From NCBI GenBank assembly GCA_013397115.1, contig VWZW01004078.1, positions 1-64,000 on the forward strand: 64,000 bases of DNA, given 5' to 3'. Made by a program: the position numbers and the translations under genes. The stretch comes from Edolisoma coerulescens. Lineage: Eukaryota > Chordata > Aves > Passeriformes > Campephagidae. Within the stretch, counting starts at the first letter, position 1. Every line of letters starts with the position of its first letter. This document shows positions 50,130 to 61,700 of this stretch, one piece after another. The notes below the pieces were generated by a model. The model saw only the letters and a list, made by a program, of their open reading frames with translations. It had not been told where the DNA came from and made no database searches.

Positions 50130-50960
50130 CACGGAGTGGCCGAGGTTTAAAGAATTCTCTGGAGGTGGCCCTTTTCTCAACAGGGCCATACGGAGATCGT
50201 TGCCTAGGACCATGTCCAGAAAACGTCTTAAAATCCCCAGGGACAGTGAATCCACAGCCTCTCTAGGCAACTTGTGCCAGTGCTTGGTCACTTATCTCCA
50301 TGAAAAAAAGTTTCCTTCTTTTCAGCATCAGCCTCCTGTGTTTTGGTTTGTGCTCAATGCCTCAGGTCCTGTCATTTCAAGGGATACCTCTTTCAAGAGT
50401 CTGTCTCTGCCTTCTTTACAGATTCACTTCAGATATTCATACATGTTGATGAGATCTGCCTTGAGCCTTCTCCAGTCTAAACAGTCCCATCTCTCTCAGC
50501 ATTTCCTCCTATGGGAGAAGCTCCAGGTCCTTCATCACCCATGCGGTTCTTTACAAATAGAAATAGAAATGAAAGTCCTGCATTTTTGCAGCCCAGAAGT
50601 ACTCTGGTGGTGGCCTTAGCATTGTTGAGGAGGGAAGGATCGTCTCCTTTGACCTGCTCTCAGGACTCCTCCTCATGCAGCCAAGAATCCTGGTGGCCTT
50701 CTTTGCCACAAGGGCACAGTGCTGGCACAGGTCCAACCAGCTCTCTGTTTGCTCCCACCAAGTCCATTTTGCAAATCTGCTCCCAGCATGTGCTGATGCA
50801 TTGAGTCATTCCTCCCCAGATGCAGGACTTCGCACTTTCCTTTGCTGAACTGTCTGCCACTCAATTCTTTTCTGAGCTGAGCTGTGTCACCCACAGAAAT
50901 GCTGTGTAAAGGCCTTGCGGGCTGAATGGGGTCAGTGCCTCTGTCGCTGGAGGTCATCGA
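50130..50960 (-). mobile_element. CR1 LINE, antisense, with ORF2 C-terminal remnant
   Basis: Read on the minus strand this is the distal part of CR1. On the plus strand the 3' terminus appears as gccgaggtttaaagaattct followed by ctggaggtggccc. Next come aggaccatgtccagaaaacg, cccagggacagtgaatccac, and gatctgccttgagccttctc. Further in, gcagcccagaagtactctgg marks the ORF2 end and gcaggacttcgcactttcct the KCxxLHLG segment. The element is 5'-truncated at about 50,960. The copy is older than the 20-kb one, as its frame is broken. A GC-rich unidentified block abuts it on the right. Confidence 0.88.
50551..50957 (-). pseudogene. CR1 ORF2 (reverse transcriptase) C-terminal remnant
   Basis: Two minus-strand frames carry consecutive CR1 ORF2 motifs. 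The frame at 50,673-50,957 contains KGKCEVLHLGRNDSMHQ. The frame at 50,551-50,736 contains CALVAKKATRILGC followed by an SRSKETILP segment. They correspond to the region downstream of the polymerase active site (the YADD-type motif itself is not present) and are joined in life by a frameshift around 50,690-50,720. The product would have been the retrotransposon's reverse transcriptase; this copy cannot encode it. Confidence 0.8.
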
Positions 50961-52407
50961 AGGATGAAGGGTAAGAGCACTTAAGGGTGCTCAAACATGT
51001 CCAAAGGATATTGTCCTGGGCTTTGTGGAAATATGTGAGACTGACTCATCTTAGGATGCCTGAGGGAAGACGGAAAAATGGCAGAATGGGTGGGTCTATC
51101 TGGATGGGGGAGGAATCAGTGTGGAAAGAGGAAAAGAAAATCATGGGGTCACGGGAAAATTCAGTTTAGAGAGGATGCCACAAGGTCACTAGTGAAGCCT
51201 CCTGCTCGAAGCAACATCAGAAGGTGTGACAGTGTGGTTCAGGGCTCTTTAAAGTCTTGTCTGGAGAAGCTCCAGGGATGCAGACAACATAGTGTCTCTG
51301 GGCACTTTGCTCCTCTCTGGACTGTCCCCATAGGGAAAATGGTTACCCTTTCCAGTGCAAACTTGTCTTGTTTCAGGTGAGGCTCACTGCTTCTCATCCT
51401 ACCATCATGCACTGCTGTGGAGAAGCCGGCTCCATCTTCTCAACATGCAAGTTGTAGGCCTGCTGCAAAGATCTGCTCTGGGCCCTCACCTGGGCACTTT
51501 CCACTGAAAAGCTGCCCCCATACTATTCAGATTCACTGTATGCCTGCACCATATGCAGGACATGGTCCTTTGCTGCTTGACTTGCTCCAGGTCCCCCTCC
51601 TCATAGCTGCTGTGGTACATCTGAGTCTGAGAATGAAGGAGCTGGGCTGTTTCTGGATCAGACCAAACAGCAGGGACAGCTCATTCCAGACTTGGTCACT
51701 AGGGGTGCTGAGCAAGTGTCCGTATCTCGGGAAGCCTTGTAGGAACAAACAAAAGAGAACTGTGCCTTATGTCTCCTTGCTGTTTAGTTTATCATGTGTC
51801 ACACCCTCCTTGCACCCACAGCCCCTGGGACAGCCCCTGTGTGGGACCCAAAGCTATTCACATCTGGGCAGACAGGAGAGATGTATTGGAAGAGGCTGCC
51901 TTCACTCTGTATCTGGAGATGCTGTTCTCCACCAAGCCAAAGACTGAGGACCAAGACCACAATCCTGCTGGAGCCTTCATACCTTGCATGTGTGCTCACA
52001 GAAGTCCTGGACAAAATGCAAGGGGACAGAGCCCGTGGCTGCTGAAAAACAAGGTTGGGGAGGGTCTCAGTCACTCTCTGACATAAAACAGTTCCCAGGA
52101 GCCACCCACCATTGTTTGCTTATCCAGGAAGACAGGTGTCCCAAAGGGAGAAATCTTGTTTTGCAAGACATTTGGTATCTTCTTCTGGCCTTGCAGGTGG
52201 GTTTTAACCTCAGGTGTATCAGATCCTCTGATGAGAAATGTTCCCTGTGCACAAGAACCTGGCAAGAGGCAGCGCAGCAATGCAGGTTGGGGAGCCCTGG
52301 TGGCCTCCTCAGTGCCAACAGAGTGCCATGCCTTGGCTCCTCTGAGGGCTGTCAAGGGAAAGGGATATATCCCTGGTCTCTAGGGGAAAGTGCCAGAGAT
52401 GACAGTA
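50961..52407. other. Unidentified GC-richer block, about 1.45 kb
   Basis: This is the largest visibly GC-richer block in the window. It holds many overlapping open frames on both strands: plus 51,078-51,380, 51,417-51,947 (176 codons, the longest in the window) and 51,984-52,412, and minus 51,799-52,074 and 52,067-52,318. Overlap on opposite strands and the lack of any domain, signal peptide or repeat pattern argue that they are open only because GC-richness removes stop codons. It is bounded by antisense CR1 sequence on both sides. It could be a degenerate ERV or LINE interior, or a non-coding exon cluster. Splice-like words occur, such as cttgtttcag|gtgagg at about 51,368-51,383 and ccttgcag|gtggg at about 52,190, but their arrangement does not define an exon. 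Confidence 0.4.
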
Positions 52408-52490
52408 TTTGAGACTGGAAGAGACATCTGGATGTCACCATGTTCAAGCAGAATCACCTAGAGCCCACTGCCCAGGACAGCATGTGTAGA
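52408..52490 (-). mobile_element. Short CR1 3' end, antisense
   Basis: Gagactggaagagacatctg followed by tgttcaagcagaatcaccta and actgcccaggacagcatgtg matches the reverse complement of the CR1 3' end. The standard form is 'ggttggaagggacctctggagatcatc...ctcaagcagggtcacct...ttgcccaggaccatgtcc'. It is 5'-truncated at about 52,490. It may be a separate insertion from the CR1 at 50.1-50.96 kb. Confidence 0.75.
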
Positions 52491-53406
52491 GCTTAGCTCT
52501 GTGTATTAAACCAACAACAGCTGGAAATAATACTGAAATTAATTTTATACTGTTTCAGCTTTAAAAATGAAAGCTTAAAATGGTAATGAATTTTTAGTAT
52601 TTTTATTAGGGTCGAAAGCCTTACCAATGAGATGGTGAGGTGTTCTGGATGCTGAGAGAACAATCCACATTAAAATTGCTAGTGATCTGGTTTTGATGGA
52701 ATTAGGGTAAGATTCCTCTCTCAAGTTTCTTTACTGAAAGTTTCTTGTCAACTTATGTATGTGTGCAGGCTGAAAAAGCAGATGGGACCATCCCAACTGA
52801 AGGCCAGATCATTTCTTTGAACTACAAAATGTATTGACAAAACACTGAGGTTTTGTTTCCTTACAGAAAGAAAAAGGAAATATGATAACTTTTTTACCTC
52901 CTTCAGGTTTGACTTAAATCCTTCCACAAATCTGGTTGTGAATGTAATCTTCTTGCTCGTATTTTATCTTCCATATTGTCTCTTAGCTTAATCTCTTTTT
53001 TCTTCATTTTTCTTAAGTTATTTTTTTCTTTTNGCAAAAGTGGAGCAATGAAAAGAAAGGTTAAATGTAGAAGAAAAGGTCATTAGACAGTATTTTAGGC
53101 ACTGAGCTTCAGAACTAACTTCTCATTTAAATTTATAACAATTGTCCTCTGATTCTGAATTCTTCCCAGCTGAAATTTTATATCAGTGAAGTTTCATAGA
53201 TGTTTTTTCATCTGCTGCTGAGCATGCTCATAGCAGCTTACCACCAGTTCATTAGGGCCATCTTCCCATTTTTTCCTAGCCAGTAGGCATGCTTGAAGCT
53301 TATTTGAAATGCTTTCCCTTCTCTTTTCCCATTTGTAAGTTGGACAAGGACATTTTTGTTCTGCTGGTACTACCTGCTGTTATTTCACAGATGACTAGCT
53401 ATAACA
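52491..53406. other. AT-rich non-coding DNA with an ambiguous base at 53,033
   Basis: There is no gene or recognisable repeat. The single n at 53,033 follows a T-rich run and may mark a sequencing or assembly uncertainty. Confidence 0.6.
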
Positions 53407-53901
53407 CACATAATAAGATGAAGATTTCATCTCACATTTTCTTTACATATTCAAGTATTTAAGCCTTATTTTTTTCTCACTTTGGAAGGGCTCTAACTGG
53501 AAAATAGGATATTTGTGAATATGCATGAGGCTCCCTTACCCAGACTCATTTAAGCTAATTCTGGAAAAGCAGATGGTTTCTTCACCTGTGCATCACAAGC
53601 AGTCTGACTCTGTGCTTATTCCTTGCACTGACAACAAGGCTTCCACAGTACTCTTGTGAGCTCATTTCTAGATCCAATTCAGGCAAGGCAGTGCCGAGGC
53701 ATTTAGCTGATCCAGACTAAGATGTGACACTTTAGGGTACAGATGTGCAACTGTGTGCCCTGATGACTTTTGAAGTCAATGAAGTACCTATGGAATTTAG
53801 GCAAAGTACCTGATGGCTGACAGAGGATTTTTGATGTCATTTAGAGGCTGGGATGACTCACATTTCTCACCTTACATCTCATTCAACTAAGTCCACTTTT
53901 G
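53407..53901 (+). repeat. 495-bp dispersed direct repeat, copy 2
   Basis: This is the partner of 44,827-45,321, offset by exactly 8,580 bp, with the same orientation, two substitutions and no indels. The flanks (ctagctataaca on the left, agcttttttgggtctagcc on the right) are unrelated to those of copy 1. The high identity implies a recent duplication or conversion event, or an assembly artefact. Confidence 0.95.
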
Positions 53902-55629
53902 AGCTTTTTTGGGTCTAGCCTAGATGCTAAACTCCATGTTAGGAATCCTATATAAGAATGGTTTCACAAACTGTAATGAAGAAAGTAATATATGACTGCC
54001 TTGCCAATATTAGTAATAATATGGAATAATATGACCACACTGGGTGGCCATACATGCTTTTGTAGATCACATTCTTAGCAATCTCTTCACAGATATTGTA
54101 AATTCAGTCAGGCATCAGTCATCCTATTAGTTACTTCATACAAGATGTAGCATAAAACCAGCCTTTGAGTTTAATCTCCAGCCTGAAGCCCAGGCTTCAC
54201 ACAGGTACCTGTACTGAAATTGATTCTTCTGGCACCCAGGGTATGCTTTAAGTATTTATCCTGATTAGCTCATTTGTTAATTCTTTAATGCTCTATGATC
54301 ATAATTTTTATGCTCTTCTAAATTTTAATTTTGAAAAAAAATCCCACCCCGATAATGTAAATAAAAGATATTTCAGCAGTGTAAATTAATAAGCAAAGTA
54401 TGTTAAAGGTTTTCAAGAGTTCAATGTTCAAAGTCTCATTGCAAAGTGCTAAACTTATTCCAATTCAATTTGTGTGAGTAATGGGAGTAAGGATTATTGT
54501 GCTCAGGTGGTAATTAATTTGCCCATAAACTTTTATAAATCAATGAAAAGTCAGGAGAGATCAATGATAGTGTAACCAAAAAGTAGTTCTGAAGCTAAGA
54601 ACTGTTTAAATTCCTAAGTAAAACAACTACAATTTCTTTCCTCAGACTTACTATCTATTTACAGTGCTTTTCCACTCAGTCATGCTAATGTACACAGATA
54701 CCTACGCATAAGATACCATATTCTACCTTTGTTAACATAAATAGAACTTATTAGTTCATCTGAAATCTAACAAGTTCATTAACATAAGCTGTCATTATGC
54801 CAGCAAAATATATTGGATTTTGCATTCTTTTTGTAACTACAGCTATATATTTGCAAATATTTAAATTATTTACTATGACTATAAAAGTTAGGATCCTGGC
54901 AGACACCACTTTTATCAAGTCTTTTCAAAATGGCGATGGACCAGATTAAAATTCATACACTTTTTTAGTAGAAGACGGGGAGATTTTTATTTTGACACAT
55001 ATTTTTGGAATATCAGTTTTAGATATTGTGGATCAAAGAACTGTCCCAATTTCTCAGACTAGTCATATGCTTCTTTCAGCATCGGCAATGGTCAGGCTTA
55101 AGAAGCCAATGGCTTTCTGCACATTGGTAGATGCAATTAGTAAATAAATACAGAACAGATTTTTTTTTCCCCATATTCTTTGTATTTCTTAAGTAATGTT
55201 GCCACATTTACAATAAGCTTCATAGAACAGGCATTTAGCATGAATAAACATGCAAAAAGACTAGATTTTGGGTGTTTTTCACAATGCAAGAAACAGCTCA
55301 GTTCCACAGCTTGAGTGAGTTTGTGCACTACAGTTTTAGTCTTCCTGAACTACCACCTCCTGGAGGTTAAATCCATTTCGAAGAAATCCACAGAGAATGC
55401 AAAAGTTACATGTGTGGCAGGGTCTTTGTAAAGAGGAGAAAGCACAAAGCTGTATGTATTTCTTTCTTGTACCTGTGATCCATGTGGCAAGAAAAGTTTG
55501 AGCACCTGCTGAATTAAGGATGGCCACACCCTACTGTACTCATGAAAGAGGTGTGGCTTCTAAGAGTCATACAAAACTAAAACCCTACTTGAGCATTGAA
55601 GCTCACTGAAGGTCTCTAATCCAAATTAT
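53902..55629. other. AT-rich non-coding DNA
   Basis: I recognise no gene or transposon. Minus-strand frames of 63 codons at 55,137-55,328 and 55,336-55,527 have no domain. Confidence 0.55.
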
Positions 55630-55740
55630 GGAATTACAGAATCAGTGAGGTTGGAAAAAACCTTTAAGATCATCCAGTCCAACAGACAACCTAGCACTGC
55701 CACCACCTTCACTATTAAATGTTAAAAGTGAAGTACATCC
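55630..55740 (-). mobile_element. CR1 3' end, antisense, 5'-truncated
   Basis: Gaattacagaatcagtgagg followed by ttggaaaaaacctttaagat, catccagtccaacagacaac and ctagcactgccaccacc is the reverse complement of a CR1 3' terminus and retains high similarity to the consensus I remember. The element fades into unrelated AT-rich sequence after about 55,740. Confidence 0.88.
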
Positions 55741-58700
55741 AGGGTGGAGATAAAATCTGTGACCTGTTTTCACAGAATGAAAATAAAATAATAATATTAA
55801 AAATATATTAAAAGATTAAAAAATCAATAAAAATAAAAAAAAGAGGATTTGGTCTGTGCTTTTGTTAATTAAAATCTCAATGGCACATCAAAAGTGTGCA
55901 GAAATCAGAGCATATCAGCGTACTCCATTTGTGTCAACAAAGCTATCTGATTCATGCTATCTGAGAAACATTTTAGATTAATTCATTTCATTTTGAAAGA
56001 TCTATTAAAAAAATTAATTAACAGTCAGTGGAAAAATGACTTGGAACTCTCGCTCTTCTAAATGTCTCCATCCATTGATGTCTAGTTAGGCTTTGCATTT
56101 CAGCATAAATGTAACCTCACACAGTGCTAGACAGCCTGATGATTAGGTCACACATTGGCGATAAAGGCACAATTCTCTTAGGAGAATCAGCCTGAGTTTT
56201 ACATATGTCACAAACTGGTGTAAAACTACACAGTTTGCAGTGAAGCTGCTGGGGTTGCCTTCCTCCATACACTTAAACTTCTGAAGTCCCATGGGCATAC
56301 GTATCACTAAGCATGCTCAAGATAATAGTGTTTACCTCAAGAAAACAATAAAATAGTATCTTTATACCCTCCAACAGATATTGAGCTCAGACTACTTTAT
56401 ATATTACCTACAGCCCAAAACATCTTCATTAGTTGGCCCAACAAGGGAGATGCACAAGCATCTAATTTGTGAATCATGACAAAATTTGAAAGTTAAGCTA
56501 TTTACTATTTTAAAAACATTTCAGGCACGCTCATATGCCATTCATTACAAATATTTCCATCTGTAGGTGTCAACGTTGTAGAGATTTTTAGGATTTCAGC
56601 TTGTGATTTTTGTATTTGCAGTGTGTCATTTAGATAACTAAACCTCAGCTAAATTCTTTCTGTTGACCTGGCTGCTGCAATTTACTGGGAAAAAAAAAAA
56701 AAAAGAAGATTGTTATTTTTAGAAGTTGCAAGTAAAGAAGGACAGAGATTGGTTTTGGTGGTCATAAACCATAAAGGCATGTCACCTGTTACTCTGTGAA
56801 CAGTAGTTTGTTCTTTAAGCTAATTATTAAATTAATATTTAAAAATGAGATTATCTCCACCTTTATGACTAATGTATTAGAGCATTTATAATATCCTTTT
56901 TTACTGCTTTTCTGACCTGTCTTTAGTCAGTTTTACAAGCAAGTGATGAGATGTCAGTTTTTGTCAATGCAGAAATAAGATGGTTCTTGACATTGGGGTT
57001 TTCTCATTGATTAAATTGTCATGGTGTATTCACAGCCTAAATGCTGCCTTCTGGTCACTGTCCTTTTCTTGTGTGGAAAATGACCTTTGTGAATAATTGC
57101 ATGCCCCAGATGTGTCAAAAATGAGGAGGATGCAGCAATCCAAAGTGGTAACATCATAGAAGTTATTCGTCCACTGATTATCTCGTAAACTAGGGGGAGG
57201 AGCAAAAAAGAACCAGAAACAGGTTTTTTGCCAGTTTATCACTGAAAGATAATGCAAGGTCCATTTAAGAAATTTTATTTGTACTTCGTATTTTGCTTTA
57301 GAATATTTTAATGATTGCCTTGTATTGCTTGTAAGGATAAGTCTAAGTACTTTGGGAGCCACAGGTTCAGTCACTGCAACCGTAAGTCTGTGTTTAAACT
57401 ACATATGTGTTTCCATTTGTGAGGATATCAAAGAGTTACGGGAATTTATAATTTTAGGACTACTATATTTTATGCCAATATGGAAACATCCCTAAGAGTC
57501 ATTATTTTGAGTGGGAATTTCTGGAGTGTAGTGGCTGTACTCTGGCATCCTTCAATTTATCTTCGGTCCTGTAGGACTTAAATGGGGCATCAGTGAAATG
57601 ATACAAAATTTCTTCCTTTGCTTTGCTGAATTACCCACACTCAGAACTGAGCAAAACTTTGCAACTAATGATTCTTTCTGAAAATAATTTACCTGATGCA
57701 ATTAAAGACTTTAGTTGCAACTTTGTTGACTTAACAGAAGCTTCACAAAAACAAAGCAGATGGGTAGGTTGGAAGGCTTGTGTGAGTGCTTGTTTTTCTG
57801 CCTACTCACATACCAGTCCAATGACTGACACGTGATTTCCCTGGCTCCCTGAAATCCCACCTGTCTGGGTGTGGGCTGCCCAAGTGCCTGGGAGCTCTGG
57901 CTAACTTATAGTACAACTGGTAGTATACAGGAATGCCACGGCTCCATGGATAACCTAGGCTGCATGGTTTTCTTGGGCAGACTGTTTCTTGGCTGACTAT
58001 GTATTTTTCTGGATCTATGCCCAGAAAACAGGCATGGTCCCAGTTCCCCAAGGTAATTGGGCAGATCTAGATTGCTGGCCTACAAATGACGGAAAACATG
58101 GATTCTGCCTTGTCTGAAACGAGTTTTTCTGAAAATATTATTTTTGTTAAAAATTTACCTATTTGCATTCTTCATTCTGATTCAAAATGAAAAAAATGCA
58201 CCAAATTTTAAAATTTCTACAGGGTGAAAAATCAGATTCCAGAATTAAATGACATTTCAAAGAATAAAAGAATTGATAAAAATAGTCAAAAGCTAGAATC
58301 AAACGAGTAATAAAATCAGATGAAAATTAAAGGCATTTTTGTTTAGGAAAGGAAATCACAGCTACTCCTATAAATGTGGAGGAGAATTCAGAATTGTTAC
58401 GTATCTGTAACTACAAAATCACATGGTAAGACAATTCACAGGTCTTCCATGTTGTGACTTCTCCAGAAGTCAATATATTCATTCCTCTCAATCATGCCAG
58501 AGCAGAGTTTTCTTATGCAGCAGTGAAGTAGAAAAATATTTAAGAAGATTTTTTTCATATGCATACAGTGCCTCTGCTTCTACATACTGCAGATGCACAT
58601 ACAGATGCCACTGTCACAAGAACCAAAGAACAGTTAAGTATTTTTTTCTATTTTTTCATGTGTCCTGGGGCAGGATCAATGTTTACTTCTGATCACAGCA

Positions 58701-61700
58701 CACCTTAAGAAATTACCTCATTCAGAATACAAGACAGAAAGCATGTCATTTTGGAGTGTCATCTGCTTGGAAGACACACAGCAAAACTAACAATTTGCAA
58801 AATATGTTCCTGAATGCTATTATTTATTTGTATAATTTAATAGAAAGAAAGGAATATTCCACAAAGCAACTGAATGAAAGAAGGTATTAAAGAATGTTTT
58901 TATTTTGCTGGTCTGATTGCTGGCTATATTTGCAAATAAAAGTTCTTCTCATAAGTGAAAGTTTTGGGGTTAATAACCAAAACAATTAAAAGTTGAGATA
59001 TTGCCTCATTGATTTTTTAGTTCATGGTCCACTGGGTAAGGAAATGTATTCAGTCAATCAAGCAGAAGTGATAAGGCCATGTATATGCTATCACGTTAGA
59101 TTTTACTAGGATTCCAGCTTTTCTATTAAGTCTCTGGGGCATATAGAAGAATTCATGCAGTTTTTATCTGTGTGATATGGAAGAGTTACACTGATGACAG
59201 AAGTTTAACACATTCTAGTGAATAGGGCCTCTTAGGCCTCTTCACCTGCAGAACATTTTTCTGATCCAAACCTGGCTCCCAGAGATGACAACACAATGTA
59301 CATTGTCCCCACACCTGACTTGTTGCTACTAAACTTGCCCTTATAACCTTAACAAATGCTTCGTGGGGGGATATATAGGGGAGGAGCTACTTGGATTCAG
59401 CACTACGTGTTCTGAGAATGCCATCAGCATAAGGCTTCGCACTGCTGAGAAGACAGCAGTCATGACCTTGATCACTCTGCAAAAAGCAGGACTAATATCA
59501 CAGTAGTTCTGTACTGGTTCATGTATATCTGACATGGAATTCAGTCAAGTGTCATCATAAATGTGAACAGCAGCAGAGCACTAAGTCCAGGGCGCCAGAA
59601 TGAGTAACTCCACAGTGCCTCGACAAAATTAGCCACCCAAGCAACATTAGAACCAATCAGGCATGCACCTAAGGAATAGAACATTTACAGAACAGACATT
59701 AACGGGTATACTTGGACTTGATTGTTATTCAGTAGGAAGTTTTTAAGGGCCTAAATTCCCCCTCCTTAAGCAGGATATGCCTAGATCAGATTCACTTGTC
59801 TGTTCATTCAAATTAACTGTCAGGACTCAGATCCAAATAATCTAGAATAAACTGTGAAGCCTTGCCAGAAAAAAAAAATCATCAAATTATGAGAAAAAAG
59901 GATTAATTTGTACACAGTGATGTAATTGGTGGGGGAGGGAAGGAGGAGGAGGGGAAAAGCACAGTTTATTTGAAAACAAAAACCAACTAATTTAGATATT
60001 GTGAAACAAAATTACACTTATTGGGGTGTTTAGAGGTTATATGTAAAGGTTGAATTACCTCCAACCTTGTGAAGATGTCTGTAATCACTTCCGTAGCAAA
60101 TATGGCATTTGTCCAGCTTTTGGGGGTAGATTGCCTGTCATTCTTAAAGCACAATTAAATGGAATGGTACTTTAACAAATACATAAAAAATACCTGTGAA
60201 CATTATTTTCTAGAAGTTGTGTGGAATATGGATATAACACATGCTAGTCTTGTTTTCATTTTAACATTAAAATACTGAAGTCATCTAACATTTTCTTGGT
60301 AGCAAATGATGTTGTATGACTCAAATTTTACTTTAGCTCTATGTTTATAATGTGCCTACGCACAAGAAATGGAAAATTATTAAATACTGTAGTCCAAACC
60401 TCAGTAAATTGAATGGAACTTTCATATCAGTTATTTGTAGAAGTCATTTATGGGAGTCTTAAAAGGCTAAAAGCTTTTCTTCCTGATTATGTACGTATTC
60501 TGCATATACATCATTTACATGGGAAATGCTGCCTTAAATACTTTTGATTGTATTCTTTCAGAAAAATGTGTATTAGAGTTCTGTGACTGAGGAAGACTTA
60601 AAAATATTTGTGTTCTCATTTGCACTGCTGCAATTTGGCCGCTGCTTTAGCAGTAATGTTTTAAAAATGATGTGGAAGTAATTCATTTCTTCCTCTTCCT
60701 GTGCATTTTAATACAGTCTAAAGGTTCTAATTCATGTTCCTCCCTATCAATATTTCACTAAATTTCACTAAATGTAAATGCTGCATTAGCAACAATGTGC
60801 TTTTAGTACATTTGTACTTCAAGCATAGAAGAGCTAAACTGTTTGGGTGACATCCAGGTACAACACTCCACAGATTCATTAGGTTGCTGTATTTCACAGA
60901 GGCTGAGAAAAATGCTTTTTGTTTTCAAAGGAGACTCTTTCCTAGTCTTCCATTAGTATCCCTACTGATACCAATTTTATTATTACATTATTCCTTAAAT
61001 GCCGCTGGTTTTGTTCATCACTTCTTGTATCCCTGAATCCTATAATAAATGAAACAAGACATGTTCTTTAGAAATTATCTTAATGGGAATAAACTCTGGT
61101 TCTAGAATGTTTCAGAGCAGTGTTTCTGCTTTGATTCTTTTTTGTATCATACCTGAACCAATTATAATCTCATCTCTATCACAATTCAAAGAAATATTGA
61201 TTATAATATTTTGCTTAAGAAAGAGTTTGTTTTCCTTTTCAGAAGTATATAAATCAGCTAGGGGTAAGAAAATCATATGTCATGGCTACTTTCTAGAGGA
61301 ATATTGAACTGATTGCAATATCTCTTGTCATATCAACACAAGAAAGTAAGCACAAAAGGAAAAGGTGGTTTCCTCATGGAGAAGGGAGTAAGATGGGGTA
61401 CATAGATGAGAAACTGTTCTTTATTCTGAGGGTCAAATTTTATTCCAAGCACTTTATTGGTATACATAAAAAATAGATGATGCTAAGAAAACACAAAGTG
61501 AAACAGCAGCAATAACAACAAATATAATAATAGTGTAATCCAAAACCATAAAGATGTGAGTTTAAAACTTGTGTTGTTAATGTGATTGAGTAAATTTTTA
61601 GGCTACATTTAAATTATGGGGTACAGGTTGCCCAGTCCTATCTACTGCTAAAAAAAATGAATAGATGTCTTCATAAGGAAGTCTCTTCTGACATGTGGGT

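Noticed and set aside
51417..51947. 176-codon frame as a protein gene
   Set aside because: It sits in a GC-rich block where frames are open on both strands at once, and the translation has no domain, signal or family resemblance that I can see.
44827..53901. The 495-bp repeats as the two LTRs of one 9-kb provirus
   Set aside because: The spacing fits, but the copies lack TG...CA ends and a target-site duplication, no primer-binding site follows copy 1, and the interior is AT-rich with CR1 fragments and no gag, pol or env.
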